From: Icerya purchasi
Taxonomy: Eukaryota; Arthropoda; Insecta; Hemiptera; Monophlebidae
Assembly: GCA_039619475.1 (NCBI GenBank)
Contig: CM077116.1
Span: 375,646,188-375,710,187, forward strand
Length of the DNA: 64,000 nucleotides
Direction: 5' to 3'
Shown: positions 45,261 through 56,788 of the stretch, one piece after another
Layout: each line of letters begins with the position of its first letter
How positions within the stretch are numbered: position 1 is the stretch's first letter
Notes under the pieces: generated by a model
Told to the model about the DNA's origin: nothing
The model's database searches: none
The model's input: the letters and a program-made list of their open reading frames with translations, nothing else
Program-made: the position numbers and the translations under genes

Positions 45261-46213
45261 CATCCGTAAAAATAGCAATATGGGAAGGAAAACGGGATTC
45301 GATATAACTATGGAATTCCTGTATAACTGTTGGATAGGAAAGGGATTTGGAGGAAAAAGGAAAGTAGAATACATTGGGAGGATTAGAGAGATCTGCAAAA
45401 TTGAAAGAAAAGTAAGGGAGATTGTTATAAGAAATTGTGCAGGATAAAAAGGAATTTAGCCGCAAAGCAATGTGGGCTAGAATAGGAATTTTCTTGGGAG
45501 TAAAACGCCAGTTTTGCAGAATAGAAAGATATGAAGGAATAAGTTTGGAGGATGATAACGGTAGGCGTTTACACAAGAAACGATAACCTAAATAGGATCT
45601 GCGAATGAAAAGGGGAGGCGAGTTAGACTCAGCGAGAACTGCTGGTACTCGAGAAGATCTAAGAACACCAAGGCAAAGACGAATACAAGAATTTTGAATT
45701 ATATCCAGCTTGGAAAGAAGTGATTTTGAGGCAGAGCCATAGATAAAGGAACAGTAGTCGAATTTGGAACGGATAATCGAATTGTACAAGGAAATAAGGA
45801 GAAAGGGATCGCCTCCCCATTTTGTTGGAGAAAGAGCTTTCAGTAAGTTTAGTCTTTTAAGGGCAGAAGAGGAAAGTAAATTAATATGTTCATAAAAGGA
45901 GAGACGACTATTGAGAAATACACCGAGATAGCAGAAGCATTCCCTACGAGGGATAAGATTGGAGTTTAAGGATACAGAGACTAAAGCGGAATTAAAAGGA
46001 CGAAGAGAAAAGACAATACAAGAGGATTTTAAAGGGGAAATAGAAAGGTTCAAAGAGGAAAGAGATTGTTCCAAAGTAGCTAGAGACGAATTAACACTTT
46101 CGTTAACATCTACGATATCACGGGATGAGGAAAAGAGAAGAATGTCATCGGCAAAAAATAAGGAAGAGGAGTTCACAGAAAGAGAAGCAACAGAAATAGT
46201 ATAAATATTAAAA
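45247..46213 (-). pseudogene. LINE RT C-terminal half, frame open
   Basis: The open frame begins at the truncated 5' end and reads KLFNIYTISVASLS, then FADDILLFSSS (catalytic pair intact), SSCIVFSLRPFN, CYLGVFLNSRLSFYEHINLL, RLNLLKALSPTKWGG and DYCSFIYGSASKSLLSKLD. It reaches HIAIFTDGSRA at the RNase H boundary, where a frame shift ends it. The preceding G-x-P-Q-G motif and everything upstream were lost at truncation. The apparent start codons upstream of about 46213 lie in flanking DNA. Confidence 0.85.
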
Positions 46214-46239
46214 AGCTTCAGCAACTTTGAGTCACACAT

Positions 46240-46625
46240 CATTTATCACATTGAATACATCGAATCAGAAAGTAACATTGAGGAAATAAAGAAAATATAT
46301 AATTGAAGCAAATAGTAACAGTGCAAAATAAAGTACAAAATAAATTGGACCATAGTCTCTTATTTGTAATTTATACAAACGAAAAAAACTTGTAAAGTTA
46401 ATTAATACACGCAAACAATTTAAATTTTAATACATAGAAAAAAACTTATTTCACGCAACAATATAATACAAGTAGTATGTAACGAATGAAAAGTAATCTA
46501 ATTAAACTTTTTTGCTATTACACATTTAATTATAAAGTAAAATCCAAATGTACTGTTAAAATTTGAATTAGTTTTAAAATTTGTATAATTAGATAAATGT
46601 CATCTTACAAAAAAAAAAGGGAAAT
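46240..46625. other. Intergenic, nothing recognised
   Basis: No supported feature. Confidence 0.5.
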
Positions 46626-46627
46626 GT

Positions 46628-47030
46628 AATTAATTTTATAGTCGTCGCGATAGCCTAGTTGCTAGAGCGCTTGAATTCCATTACAGAGGTCACGGGTTCG
46701 ATCTCGAGCGACAATGAATTTATTACAAGAATTAAATAAAATAAACTATTCACTAATAACCACGTGATAGGCAATGGAAAACCACCATGTATATCATCAT
46801 ATGTGCGCTAGTTCAGTACAGACAGCAGACACACACGGGATTGCACTTGTAACATAATAACACACGACTGCAATCAGTTCTGGGTGTGGTCTTGCGTGCA
46901 TACACTTGCGTTGTGTATAGCAATTGCTATGAACGCTGCCGATTCTGTATTGCTAGTGTACAAATAGGCAGTCACAGTGCCTGAAATCAAGCAATACAAG
47001 TCAAATGAGATGAGATGAATTAATTTTATA
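46628..47030 (+). mobile_element. tRNA-headed SINE with 13-bp target duplication
   Basis: AATTAATTTTATA occurs at 46628-46640 and 47018-47030, enclosing a 377-bp element. The head has an A box in TAGCCTAGTTGCTAGAGCG and a B box in GGGTTCGATCTC. The 5' GTCGC can pair with GCGAC near position 70, as in a tRNA acceptor stem. The body has GCGCTAGTTCAGTACAGAC and GACTGCAATCAGTTCTGG; the tail is ATGAGATGAGATG. Mobilised by LINE machinery by analogy with known SINEs. Confidence 0.9.
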
Positions 47031-47054
47031 AAATGAAGAAACATTAATCAGATA

Positions 47055-47072
47055 ATTTTATATATATATATA
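47055..47072. repeat. Short TA tract
   Basis: About nine TA units between the SINE and the next MITE. Confidence 0.7.
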
Positions 47073-47092
47073 AATGAATGTATGTCTGTATA

Positions 47093-47499
47093 CAGGCCCG
47101 TGCCCAGAATTTTGACGGGGGGGGGGTGATCATTTTTCTTTGCATATTTATTTTATAAATAATAATACATTTTTCACTAATATTCATACTATTAATAATT
47201 TCCATCATTTTGATTTATATATTAATTTACATAAATGAATTAATATATAAACATTAATAAAAATTACATATGTTATTGATTATACTCGTAATAAAAATTA
47301 TTGCATAAAATATTAGTGAACTACCGAAAAATATAAAGCATATTTTTTCTTTTTTCTTTTAAAGGTAAGAACACACTAAAAAATCATCAATATTTGTTTT
47401 AAATTTTTGATTTTTTTCAGATTTGTGTGTATTTATAATAACTATTTCAGTTCTCATGAGGGGGGGGAGTAACCCCCAAAACCCACCCTATAGATCTTG
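47093..47499 (+). mobile_element. hAT MITE family M, copy 1 (407 bp)
   Basis: Starts CAGGCCCGTGCCCAGAATTT and ends after GGGGGGGAGTAACCCCC and ATAGATCTTG. Flanked by TCTGTATA (47085-47092) and TCTGTATG (47500-47507), an 8-bp duplication with one mismatch. The interior, AT-rich and non-coding, matches 50657-51064 in inverse orientation. The 8-bp duplication and CA-start termini fit hAT. The right terminus is more diverged than in copy 2. Confidence 0.85.
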
Positions 47500-47509
47500 T
47501 CTGTATGTA

Positions 47510-47660
47510 TTTTCTCAATGGACTCTGAAACTATCCATCTGATTTTTTTGAAATTTGGACAGTTTATTTATAGGGTCAGTGGGAACAGTGTAGGCTACTT
47601 AAAAGTCAAAAATTTGGGTTCGGCTGTGCTGGGGCACAGGGCCGTTAATTTAACATGAAA
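47510..47660. repeat. Probable repeat fragment of common insect type
   Basis: Contains TTCTCAATGGACTCTGAAAC, CATCTGATTTTTTTGAAATT and GGTTCGGCTGTGCTGGGGCA. I recognise the phrase style from dispersed insect repeats but cannot assign a family. Confidence 0.3.
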
Positions 47661-47684
47661 CTCCTTTATCAGTTTAAGTATTTA

Positions 47685-47851
<167 letters not shown>

Positions 47852-47854
47852 ATA

Positions 47855-49080
47855 CTGGGGGTATTTGTCCCCTGGCCGTTTCACGGCCCAACCGCCCGTG
47901 GTCCGCCCCCAAACCCTCGTTTTGTGACAGTTCTGTTGTGACCAAGTTTGCTCTTAAAACAATGACTTTTTTTTTTTGCTAAATTTGTACTCTGCCCTCG
48001 AATTTACCTTTTGTTTTAATCATGCAACAGTACCAAATTGTTTAATATTTTTTGCAAGTTTATTGCTCACAGAACTTGGTAGGTGCACCTTGTTCTGATT
48101 TAAAATCGTGGAAATACACCAATGATACACCATAGAGGAAACAAAAGATGTTTTGTCTTCATCCACAATGAGTAATACACCATGAACGAAAAGCCAGTAC
48201 CAGTTGTCAGACGGGTTGGAACGGGGTACTCTGTAGATAAACGTAATAACGGTTGATGGGTGGATGGAAGCGCAGTACGCCATAAGTAAATACAGCAGTA
48301 CCGCGTTTTCATGTGATTGGTAATGATCCTATTAAATTAGTGCTGATCTATTCACTTTTTGTTTTGAGCCCCAAGGTATGAAAATTTTGGAGATTTTATA
48401 ATTTTCCTAAAAGCCACTGACCTGGAGCTGTTGATTAAAAAAAAAAAAAAATAGTTTTCTAAGTGCCATAGAACGGTCTCAGGACTTCTTTTGATTTTTT
48501 GTCTATTTTTTCCCCAATTTTTCATCTATTTATTTCTTAGGAGCTTTATTATATAGATATGGGGTGAAAAATAATAGTTGTTGCATTGGGCGATTTCGTT
48601 TCACGAGCGATTTTCAAGACGTTTCATGTCAAAAAAAATAAATAAATTACAAAACAAATAAAAATTGATCGAAAGGGTGGCCATCTAGCCAAAACACTGA
48701 TTACCACCATTGCCGAAAGATGGCGCCACAGTAAAGAAGTTATTATGTATCTAACTACAATGTAAATAAACGTGGAAAATGTGGTACTCTTTACTGCTCT
48801 TCGATATTCAATTGCCGCTGCGAATGCTGTCGTTCGTCGGGTATCGACGAGCTTCTTTAATAGTATATCAATGTATAAAAATCAATTGTGCATATATAAA
48901 AGATCGTAACTTGAGAACTACTTGACTGATTTGGCTAATTCTTTTGTTTTTTATAGTGTTCGTAATTGTCAGAACAAGGTGTGTATGAAAGAAAATTTTG
49001 AAAAATCCATAGACAAAATCAGAACAATAACAAAAAATAGCGAAGGGACCGGAATTTGGGAAAATACACACTTAAAGTGG
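47855..49080. other. Intergenic, nothing firm
   Basis: A short GC-rich patch at 47865-47915 (TCCCCTGGCCGTTTCACGGC) may be a repeat end. No coding feature. Confidence 0.4.
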
Positions 49081-49094
49081 AAAGACTGAAAACT

Positions 49095-49285
49095 AAAAAA
49101 AAATTTACAGCTCTTTCCATGGTAGCTAGAAGGTCATTCTTTATTTTTAATTACATATTTCAACCGCTGGAATATAGGAAAAATACGAACCTCCCATAAT
49201 TTTAAAATTTTAAAACTAAGTTTTAAGACAAGAAATTTTAAAAAATTCGACAACTGGTTCTATAACATATTTGTTATTCAGTATG
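49095..49285 (-). repeat. Reverse copy of the 260-bp unit from the 25-kb foldback
   Basis: In reverse orientation this stretch carries CCATGGTAGCTAGAAGGTC, CGCTGGAATATAGGAAAAAT, AAATTCGACAACTGGTTCTA. The complement matches blocks at 25943-26120 (TAGAACCGGCTGTGG, TTTTTCCTATATTTTAGCG, AGCTACCATGGAAAG). Confidence 0.65.
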
Positions 49286-49289
49286 AGTT

Positions 49290-50645
49290 GTCAGTATTTT
49301 AATTTTTAGTGTTGTAATTCTTGTTGATTTAAAGAAGTTTTATTTTAAAATTAGGTTTAACTTAAATAAAATTCATTATATTCCTTACATCATATTACTG
49401 AAATTAATTTAATATTTTTTATTTATATTAAAAACAATATTTTAAACAAAACTCTCGCTATGTATTGCAATTGCAACACACATGTTATAAACTTTGCTTT
49501 TATATTTATTTGGAACATTTGAATTCATCACACAATTCTGATTTCAAGTAGATTATTAATTTTTTGTTTTTATTTATTCACTTTTTAATTAAATATTATA
49601 TTACTAGTTTAATAATGACTGTAGAAATTAAATTGAATAATCTATCATCACATGTGTAACAGGAAAGAAAAAATAATAGTTTAAAAAAATTATAAACTAT
49701 AAATTTACATTAAACGCAATAAAAATACATTATTAATTACAAAATTAGACATAAATATATTTATTAACTATTGTACATAAATAACAATGTGTACTTAATT
49801 AATGTATGTCTTTTCTACTATTATTGCAAACAATAATCGAAGTATAAACACAAAAATGACGTAATAATTTTGTGACGTCAAAGATCTAAAAAGTGCCCCA
49901 TGAATCTTTTGAACTGTAAACACTCCTCGATGAAAGTTGATATCTTAGCGAAAACTATATTCTTGTGTAGAATGGTTTTCTGCTTGTTCAGCGATGTTCA
50001 GTGGTGGGTAGCGGCGTGTTTCTAATGTAAATTTTATTTTTTGTTCATTTTTTTTTTCCATTGGTACGATGTTTAGAAAATCTCGTAATAATGTTGTTAA
50101 CTTTTTTTTAAGTATTAAAAATTATAAACAATTCTTTTTAGATAATCCAACATAGAACGTGGTTTGTTTGTTCGTTTGCCTAATTACCAGGTAAATTGCA
50201 AAATTTTGCTTCTGTTATTAATGTGAAATTTTGTGGCAAAAACTATCGGAACAACTGCCTGAGCAAGGTTCGGTTGATGGTCAGTTACATTTGGGAATAT
50301 TGTATTACGGTGTATATGTTTATGTCTAAAATGTTTAGTTTTTTATTCTTTAATAATTTTTAAATTAGTTAAGAGTTTATTTTAATGTGACATTTTTTCT
50401 ACCATATGCATAAATATTAAAAAATATAATTAGAATAATCACTCATATTGCGTGGCCTGGTTTTAATATAATTCGTTGTTACTTGTTTCGAGGTTAGTTA
50501 AAACAGTAATTGATTCTATTATTTGATAGAATTATAATAAAACGAATCATAAACCAACCATTCTAGCTTTAATTGTATATTTGAAAATAATGAAAAGTTA
50601 AATAAAGAGCGTTTTATGTTTTATGTAATATTTTTTACAACCATG
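49290..50645. other. Intergenic, nothing recognised
   Basis: Very AT-rich, no supported feature. Confidence 0.5.
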
Positions 50646-50648
50646 GTG

Positions 50649-51072
50649 ACTTCATTCAAGGCCGTGTCCACGGAGGGGTAGGGGTTACCCCCCCCCCCCA
50701 TGAGAACTGAAATAGTTATTATGAATACACAAAAATCTGAAAAAAATCACAAATTTAAAATAAATATTGATGATTTTTTAGGATGTTCTTACCTACCTTT
50801 AAAAGAAAAAAGAAAAAATATGCTCCATATTTTTAGGTACTTCATTATTATCTTATGCAAAATTTTTTATTACGTGTGTAATTAATAACATATATGTAAT
50901 TTTTATTAATGTTCGTATACGGGGTAATTCATTTATGTAAATCAAAATGATGGAAATTATTAATAGTACGAATATTAGTGAAAAATATATTGTTATTCAT
51001 AAAATAAATATGCGAAGAAAATTTTCACCCCCCCCCCCTTTCCAAAATTCTGGGCACGGGCCTGACTTCATT
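50649..51072 (-). mobile_element. hAT MITE family M, copy 2 (408 bp) with perfect 8-bp TSD
   Basis: ACTTCATT is duplicated exactly at 50649-50656 and 51065-51072. The element (50657-51064) starts CAAGGCCGTGTCCACGG and ends TTCTGGGCACGGGCCTG, whose complement begins CAGGCCCGTGCCCAG: related terminal inverted repeats. Inside, each end is bordered by a C-run. Apart from orientation, it is nearly the same as 47093-47499. Non-coding; needs a hAT transposase from elsewhere. Confidence 0.92.
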
Positions 51073-51079
51073 CATTTCC

Positions 51080-53925
51080 TAATATCGCGGATTGATGAAA
51101 ATACAGTTAAGAACTGTTCGCTTTTTGAAGAATTTGCATATTTCAGTATGAGTATCAACTTGATTACATTTTAATTTTATGCCATTAACAAACCTAAAAA
51201 TGCAAATTAACTGAATTTTTTATTGAGTGATTGTAATAAATATTTCATTAATATAAACTTAATTTATTTCATAAATTTAGAATCGTCTAATTTAAAATTA
51301 TTTAAAAGATTCTGTTATAATTTACAATGATTTGTTTACCAACGTAATTAATGAAGCAATTACTTTTTAAACAACTCGAATTTTCTTCAATATGTACTTA
51401 GGGGATAAAATTTCAATATAAAACATTTGTAATTTAATAATTTTATAAATCGCTTTTTGTTCATTTCAATCATTTATTGATTGTACGGATATTTTTGAAA
51501 AAATAAGATTAAAAGAAAATATATGCGCAGTACACATTATAAACGTTAAAAATTTATAATGGCAATTAATGTTTCAAATCCTCCAAACTGAAAAGTAGGC
51601 AAATGTTTTTTTTAAAAATTTAAATAACATATGGAGAACCCACAAGGCAACCGCCCTTCTGTAGGTTCTCAACACAGCTATAACGTTTATTTGTAATAAA
51701 TATACAATCGATCATATACAATTAACCGCTATAAATAACAAATGTGTCACAATTCTTAACACACAAAAAAAAAAAAAAAAGCGTAATATAATCACTAAAA
51801 ATAACTGAAGAACGCATAATCAAAAAATAAACAAAACAAAGCAAAAAAAACAATTCATATAAAAAATCACAAGAAAAAAATACGAAAAAAAAACATTTAC
51901 TCACATAATCCTTTCACTTCTTTTTTCAATTGCAGTCATTGTAGTTACCCACCAGCCAATTTTTTTTATTCTTGATGTTCATGATATCCATCGGAATTTT
52001 CACAAGTCAATCAGTACGGAGTCCTTTGTTTTATTAATAAAATTATTTATTCCCTTAGGCTTAATATAAAAATTTAGATGTTAAAACAAATATAAATTTT
52101 GTTTTTATCTATTTTTCAGATGGATTAAGAGTTAAACAAAGTTGTTATAAAGAAACGAATAAATTATTCACATTGTCATCTCAGTTAGAAAATGTATTAG
52201 ATTTTTATAATTTGGGTCAAATACACATGTCCGGAATCGAAGTTATTTTTCGGTACATCAGTTAAAGTTGATTTTTGTTTTTTTAAAGCTTATATAATAA
52301 TTCTTTTGTGTTATAAAATGTTAAATGTAAGTAGTTTAGAGACATTTAACAGAAAACCTACAGACAAAATTATAATAAACATTGTGACAAGATATTTTAA
52401 GCGATTGACTATTGAATGTATATGCGAACAAAATATTACTTTGTTTTGATGTTGAATAACTAAAATTAAATCACTTTAGAATATAGTGATCTTTTATTTA
52501 CATTTTTTATAGTGATAAGGGTTAACATTTAAATTCACTATTTTCTAATTGTTACTCATAAACTCGAAAATGGGAACGTTAATTATGATCGGTTGATTAT
52601 GGCAAAAAAAAAAAAAAAAACAGAAAAAACGACAGAAATGGTAAAATATTTTAGCTACTGATTATTGTTCTGTATCAAAATTTTAACTTGAACAATTTAT
52701 GTCAGATCATTTTGATATATAAATTATATAACAATGCAATATTATAAGCGTTATAGTCATTGGAACGGACAAATAAATACAAACATTGTCTTTTGTTTTG
52801 TTTAATCAATATTGTATGGTGAAATGAAGATTTATATTTATTTTTTGCAGTTATATAAAAATGTTGTCGAACGTGGAGATGGAGTGTTTTTTGAACGGGC
52901 ATCCACAATAGTTACCATAGTACAGTATTAAATCAATGATTTGTAAAACATTTTTTGGCAGAGTTAGTGTACGAAATTGTTTAATGTGACCCTGCAATTA
53001 TTTTGAATATAGGTTTGTAGGTTCTCGTATACATATATTTTTATGTGACAGCAGCGGCTCATGAACTTTATGTGACTATTCAAAAATATCAAAATGAACG
53101 CGCGCTGTTCAGTGCTTATTAATTTTTAGTTGCGTGATAAAATTTCATCTTTTTTGAAACAAAAGGGATACGTTTTAATTATTTATTAAACATAAAATGA
53201 AAGATATTCGGCTTTATAATCCATTTATCGATGAAATTTTTTCGAAATAAAAAAATCCAGACATACCAAAATTTTTTCCAGATCTGAATGGATTCGCGAA
53301 TTCAAGCTCGGGGAGTTCAGGAGGTCTCCCCATGGTATGGTCTGAAGGAACGACTTTTATATATGTATAATATTTTGATACGTTATGAAGCAATTAAGAG
53401 TCATTTCTTGCCGTTGTTGCAAGGTTATAAAAAACTAATCAAATTTTTAATTATATTTCGCTAACAAAATCGTTAATCGTGTCAGATCTTTTAAACGCGT
53501 TTTAACATCTAAATTCATAAACTTAGTTTATGACCAGGGATGTTGCTAACGTCTCTATTCTTATCTAAAACATGAGCTTTGCTGATGTACATTGCCATGA
53601 TACTATGATGAAGTGAGGCTGAAGAGAAAGAGAAAGGGGAATGACCTATATCTATACCGAAGAAAGAATGACGACGAGAAAACTGAATATAATGAAAAAG
53701 AAAATGCAGAAATTGATACTCGGAATAGCAAAGGAAAATGGAGAAATGCAGATATCGAAATGAAACCAGAGTAATTAAAAGAATACGTGAAATGTGCCGT
53801 GGGGCTGTAGTCCGACCAAATTACGAAAAGAGGAGAAAGTAGCTAATTAACAAAGTCGAAGTGAAATATAAAAAAATAAAAAAGTAATGGGTTATTCAAT
53901 GAAAGTTATTCATAGAAGAATCACA
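51080..53925. other. Intergenic, nothing recognised
   Basis: Very AT-rich with A-runs (51765-51780, 52602-52620). Short frames have no protein-like content. A purine-rich stretch at 53615-53860 may be old LINE debris but shows no motif. Confidence 0.45.
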
Positions 53926-53931
53926 TATATA

Positions 53932-54810
53932 CCGTGTTCCTTCGAATTTAAGGCGCACATTTTTTACTCGATTAAAGGGATAAAATAATGGGTTTGTCTT
54001 AAATTCGAAGTATACGGTATTATTTTTATGGTGCGTTAGTATGTCGCAAATTCTTTTTACTTGTGTACAATGTCGGTATTAAACTATTTAAAAATATTAT
54101 TTTTCACTTTAACGAATGTGGTGGTATTCTAATACACGAATATGGCTTATGCAACCAAGTGAATCGTAAGGGTGCTATTTCTGATGAAGAAGTGAAAGAA
54201 ATTGTTGCATTTATTCGCCGATATGCAGAGTTTGTAGCCATCACTTTGCCTGGTCGTTTACCTAATCATTGGAAGTATTAACCTTTTTTTAAAAAATATC
54301 ATTCAACGGAAATAAATGTACTTTTTATCAACGATATATGAACAGCTGTCAACCTGGTATTCGAGTCATTAAATTATGAGCATTCCAACAGTTATGGAAA
54401 ATTTATTGTCCATGCATCATCACTATGAAACCCACATATGATTTATGTGACGTCTGTTGCAAACTCGTTAGTAAAACTAGCGTTACAATTAACGTTAGTG
54501 ATGAAAAAAAGCAAGCTGTATTGGATGAATATCGCAATTATTTACAATTGGCTAATGGTCAGCATGAGGAAAAGTACCGAGAAATTAGAAGAATCTAACT
54601 GTTTGATGATATTGATGGATTACGCATAGAATGTTAATGTACCATCTGAATCATAGCAAGTTGGAAGTGTGTATTTCAAGTCCCTTTCTTTCAAATAACC
54701 TTTTCGTAAATGCCTAGTAATTACGATGTGTCTTAAATTCGATGTTTATATTTTTTTCCGAAAATCGTTTCTTAAAATATGGGTATGTCTTAAATTGGAA
54801 GGAATACGGT
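53932..54810 (+). mobile_element. DNA transposon with TA target site and palindromic ends
   Basis: The left end CCGTGTTCCTTCGAATTTAA and the complement of the right end CCGTATTCCTTCCAATTTAA are inverted repeats. Each is flanked by TA (TA before 53932, TA after 54809). The left 90 bp is itself a foldback: the end sequence reappears inverted as CTTAAATTCGAAGTATACGG at 53999-54018. Near the right end TGTCTTAAATTCGA also recurs (54728). A broken gene lies inside. TA duplication is typical of the Tc1/mariner/pogo assemblage. Confidence 0.85.
54063..54665 (+). pseudogene. Broken transposase-like gene (LPGR / DLCxxC family)
   Basis: Frames can be followed with several breaks. First comes ISDEEVKEIVAFIRRYAEFV then ITLPGRLPNHWKY, ending in a stop. 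A K-K-Y-H-S-T-E segment follows in the same style, and after shifts KPTYDLCDVCCKLV and EYRNYLQLANGQHEEKYREI. I recall a repetitive metazoan protein family with this order: an LPGR-x-P segment, then D-L-C-x-x-C, then a heptad-rich stretch, presumed transposase-related. I cannot give it a firm family name. The catalytic part downstream is missing. Its location inside a TA-flanked element supports a transposase origin. Confidence 0.6.
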
Positions 54811-54814
54811 AATT

Positions 54815-55180
54815 ATGCGATAAAGAATCGTACAACTCATGGAAATTCCTAGAATTAGAATAACCCACATACACATACAATAAAGAGCACTAAATGTCAT
54901 TTTTAACTGTTACTAAAAATTGGGGGAGAAAAAATACGGCTATAAAGTAGCGAACTGATTGGAGATAGAAATCATAAGTCTTCTAACAGTTTACTAAGTT
55001 CGTAAAAGTTACATTCATGATTTTTGTTTACATTTTTTTTTGTTGTTTTTTTGTTTCTTCTCTGAAAATTTTTCATTGCCAACAGTAAGTACACTTTGAT
55101 TTTTAAATAATCGCTCTTTTCTTCGCTATACATAAAATAATAAAAAAAAAAAGCCATTTATTTTCTTTAATTTATTTATT
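54815..55180. other. Intergenic, nothing recognised
   Basis: No supported feature. Confidence 0.5.
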
Positions 55181-55184
55181 TACT

Positions 55185-55400
55185 TATTCGGAATGACCAA
55201 TTTAATATTTTACAATAGGAATAAAATTATTTCCACCGCTACGCGTAATTTTTCATTTATTTTTTTATTGATCTATTTATTCGGTTTGATCTGAATTAAT
55301 ATTTATCAAGCCAAATTTAATTATTTCCACCACTACTATGATTTTTCGTTTATTTTTTCTCAGCCTGTTTATTTATTCTGAAAATTAGATATTTTTATTT
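55185..55400. repeat. Diverged ~93-bp tandem
   Basis: ATTATTTCCACCGCTACGCG (55227) and ATTATTTCCACCACTACTAT (55319) start similar blocks, each followed by TTTTTCATTTATTTTTTT-like sequence. A further relative, CATCACTACGCGTAATTT, lies at 56233. Confidence 0.6.
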
Positions 55401-55688
55401 AATTACTTATTTATTTTAAATAAAAAAATATGAAATATGTACGACATAACCGCGATATCCTTCGTGGTCCTTCCGAACGCTCCTATTGGGATAATGGAGG
55501 CGATGGTAAGAAAATTAATGAATTAAAACACCCTTTATCCCTCCGTGATAATATGCCTCTATAGACAGTTACAATACTTGAGTTTTTTTTTTATTATTTA
55601 TTAGACTAGTATACCAGTATCCACGCTGTTTTTTTTCTCAGAATCGTTAATGGAGGCTCGATAAGAGCGAAGATTCCATTCTGGTTGG

Positions 55689-55794
55689 CTAAGGAGGAGG
55701 CTTGCCTCAAGAAACGCCCCTTCGAAGTGTTTATACAACTAATGAAAAATAGTCGAAGGGGTAACTATGTTGAGAGGTAGCCTCCTCCGATTAG
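55689..55794. repeat. Imperfect long hairpin (~45-bp arms)
   Basis: CTAAGGAGGAGGCTTGCCTC and CGCCCCTTCGAAGT are matched inversely by AGTCGAAGGGGTAAC and GAGAGGTAGCCTCCTCCGAT. Loop of about 25 bp. GC-rich for this window. Confidence 0.85.
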
Positions 55795-55805
55795 TCTTAT
55801 GTGCG

Positions 55806-56146
55806 TAACCTGCTTATGTAGGGAAGCAGCGTCAAGCAGAGCCATTTCCAGCCATTCCTGTAGCAAGCTTGAACAGTAGCGCAGTGACAAGTCCAAGTTG
55901 GTAAGTACATATAAAGGAATTTAACAGATGTTATGTGATAGCAATTGTATTATGGAATTAAGAATGACTTTTTCTAAAATCTCCTAGCTATTTACACGCA
56001 CACATATGTTATTTCATTAATATAGAACATTCAGCAGCACCCCGACACTCATAGATGAAGACTATGGAGACGAATATGATGATGATGTTATCACAATGCA
56101 TTATATTTTTTTTTCATCTTTTTTTATAACACTAATAAAGTAAAAA
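55806..56146 (+). other. Candidate spliced exon pair of unknown gene
   Basis: A frame without ATG opens after TAA at 55806 and reads EPFPAIPVASLNSSAVTSPS up to a good donor, CAAGTTG/GTAAGTAC (55896). After a ~140-bp intron with a T-rich stretch, the acceptor TTCAG before CAGCACC restores the frame, which continues TPTLIDEDYGDEYDDDVI to a stop. Whether this is real depends on transcripts. Unrelated to any domain I know. Confidence 0.2.
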
Positions 56147-56159
56147 GTTTTTTTTAAAA

Positions 56160-56785
56160 AAAGTTAGTCGATTTAAACGATACAAACTTAATAATATCAC
56201 TCTTTACATATATGAGTAGGATTTAATTATACCATCACTACGCGTAATTTTACACTTTTTTAACACGTTTTTATTAGCTTGACCTGTATGTAAATGAGTA
56301 ATATGTAAGTGTGTAATGGAATTTTACAAATCAATTTTCACTGACTTCCCGACGTCTGAATAATTTGAACATTTACATACGTATTCATTTTGGATGGCAA
56401 TTCGATAATTTCATAATTTTGTCCTAATGTCCTAACCAGGATTATCGGCGGGAGGGGGGAGAAAAACAATGGCCACTTCTACAAGTTACAAACATTATCG
56501 GTAAGTGCAGTGTCCTTTGTTTATCAAAAACTTGATATGGTTCGAAACTGATTTCATAGATGTCGCTTGTCGCGGTCGAGATCAGTATAGAACAGTTTCG
56601 AGCTCGGTCATCGGACCAGTCAGTAAAAGTTATAAAAATATTTGGCCGCTGGTTTATGTCTTGGCGCTCGAGTTTAATTTTAATCCACCATCGTTGAACG
56701 TTACCCCATCCGACAATAGAATATGAATATTTGTTTGTTATTATTCGCGTAATCGGTGTAAATTATATATTTGTATTTTTTTATT
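56160..56785. other. Intergenic, nothing firm
   Basis: A frame at 56505-56726 has no recognisable motif. GGGAGGGGGG at 56452 may mark a repeat end. Confidence 0.4.
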
Positions 56786-56788
56786 TAA

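Larger units (their letters stand above)
44292..46228 (-). mobile_element. 5'-truncated LINE with 15-bp target duplication (family L1x)
   Basis: The 15-bp sequence AGCTTCAGCAACTTT occurs exactly at 44292-44306 and at 46214-46228, bracketing a minus-strand LINE. The element has a long A-run (plus-strand T-run to 44328), a 3' UTR and an RT-to-RNase H coding region, and is cut off at its 5' end within the RT palm. A perfect 15-bp duplication plus poly(A) plus 5' truncation is the signature of target-primed reverse transcription. The intact duplication and near-intact frames suggest a fairly recent insertion. Confidence 0.95.

Noticed and set aside
44507..46204. Plus-strand frames over the 44-46 kb LINE
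   Set aside because: Shadows of the minus-strand RT and RNase H coding sequence.
46641..46715. Functional tRNA gene
   Set aside because: The head fits pol III boxes and part of an acceptor stem, but it is the 5' end of a 377-bp element with its own target duplication, so a SINE.
53600..53860. Purine-rich stretch resembling a LINE tail
   Set aside because: No recognisable protein motif in any frame.
54063..54665. Helitron helicase
   Set aside because: No helicase motifs; the LPGR and DLCxxC order points to another family, and the flanks have TA-bordered inverted repeats.
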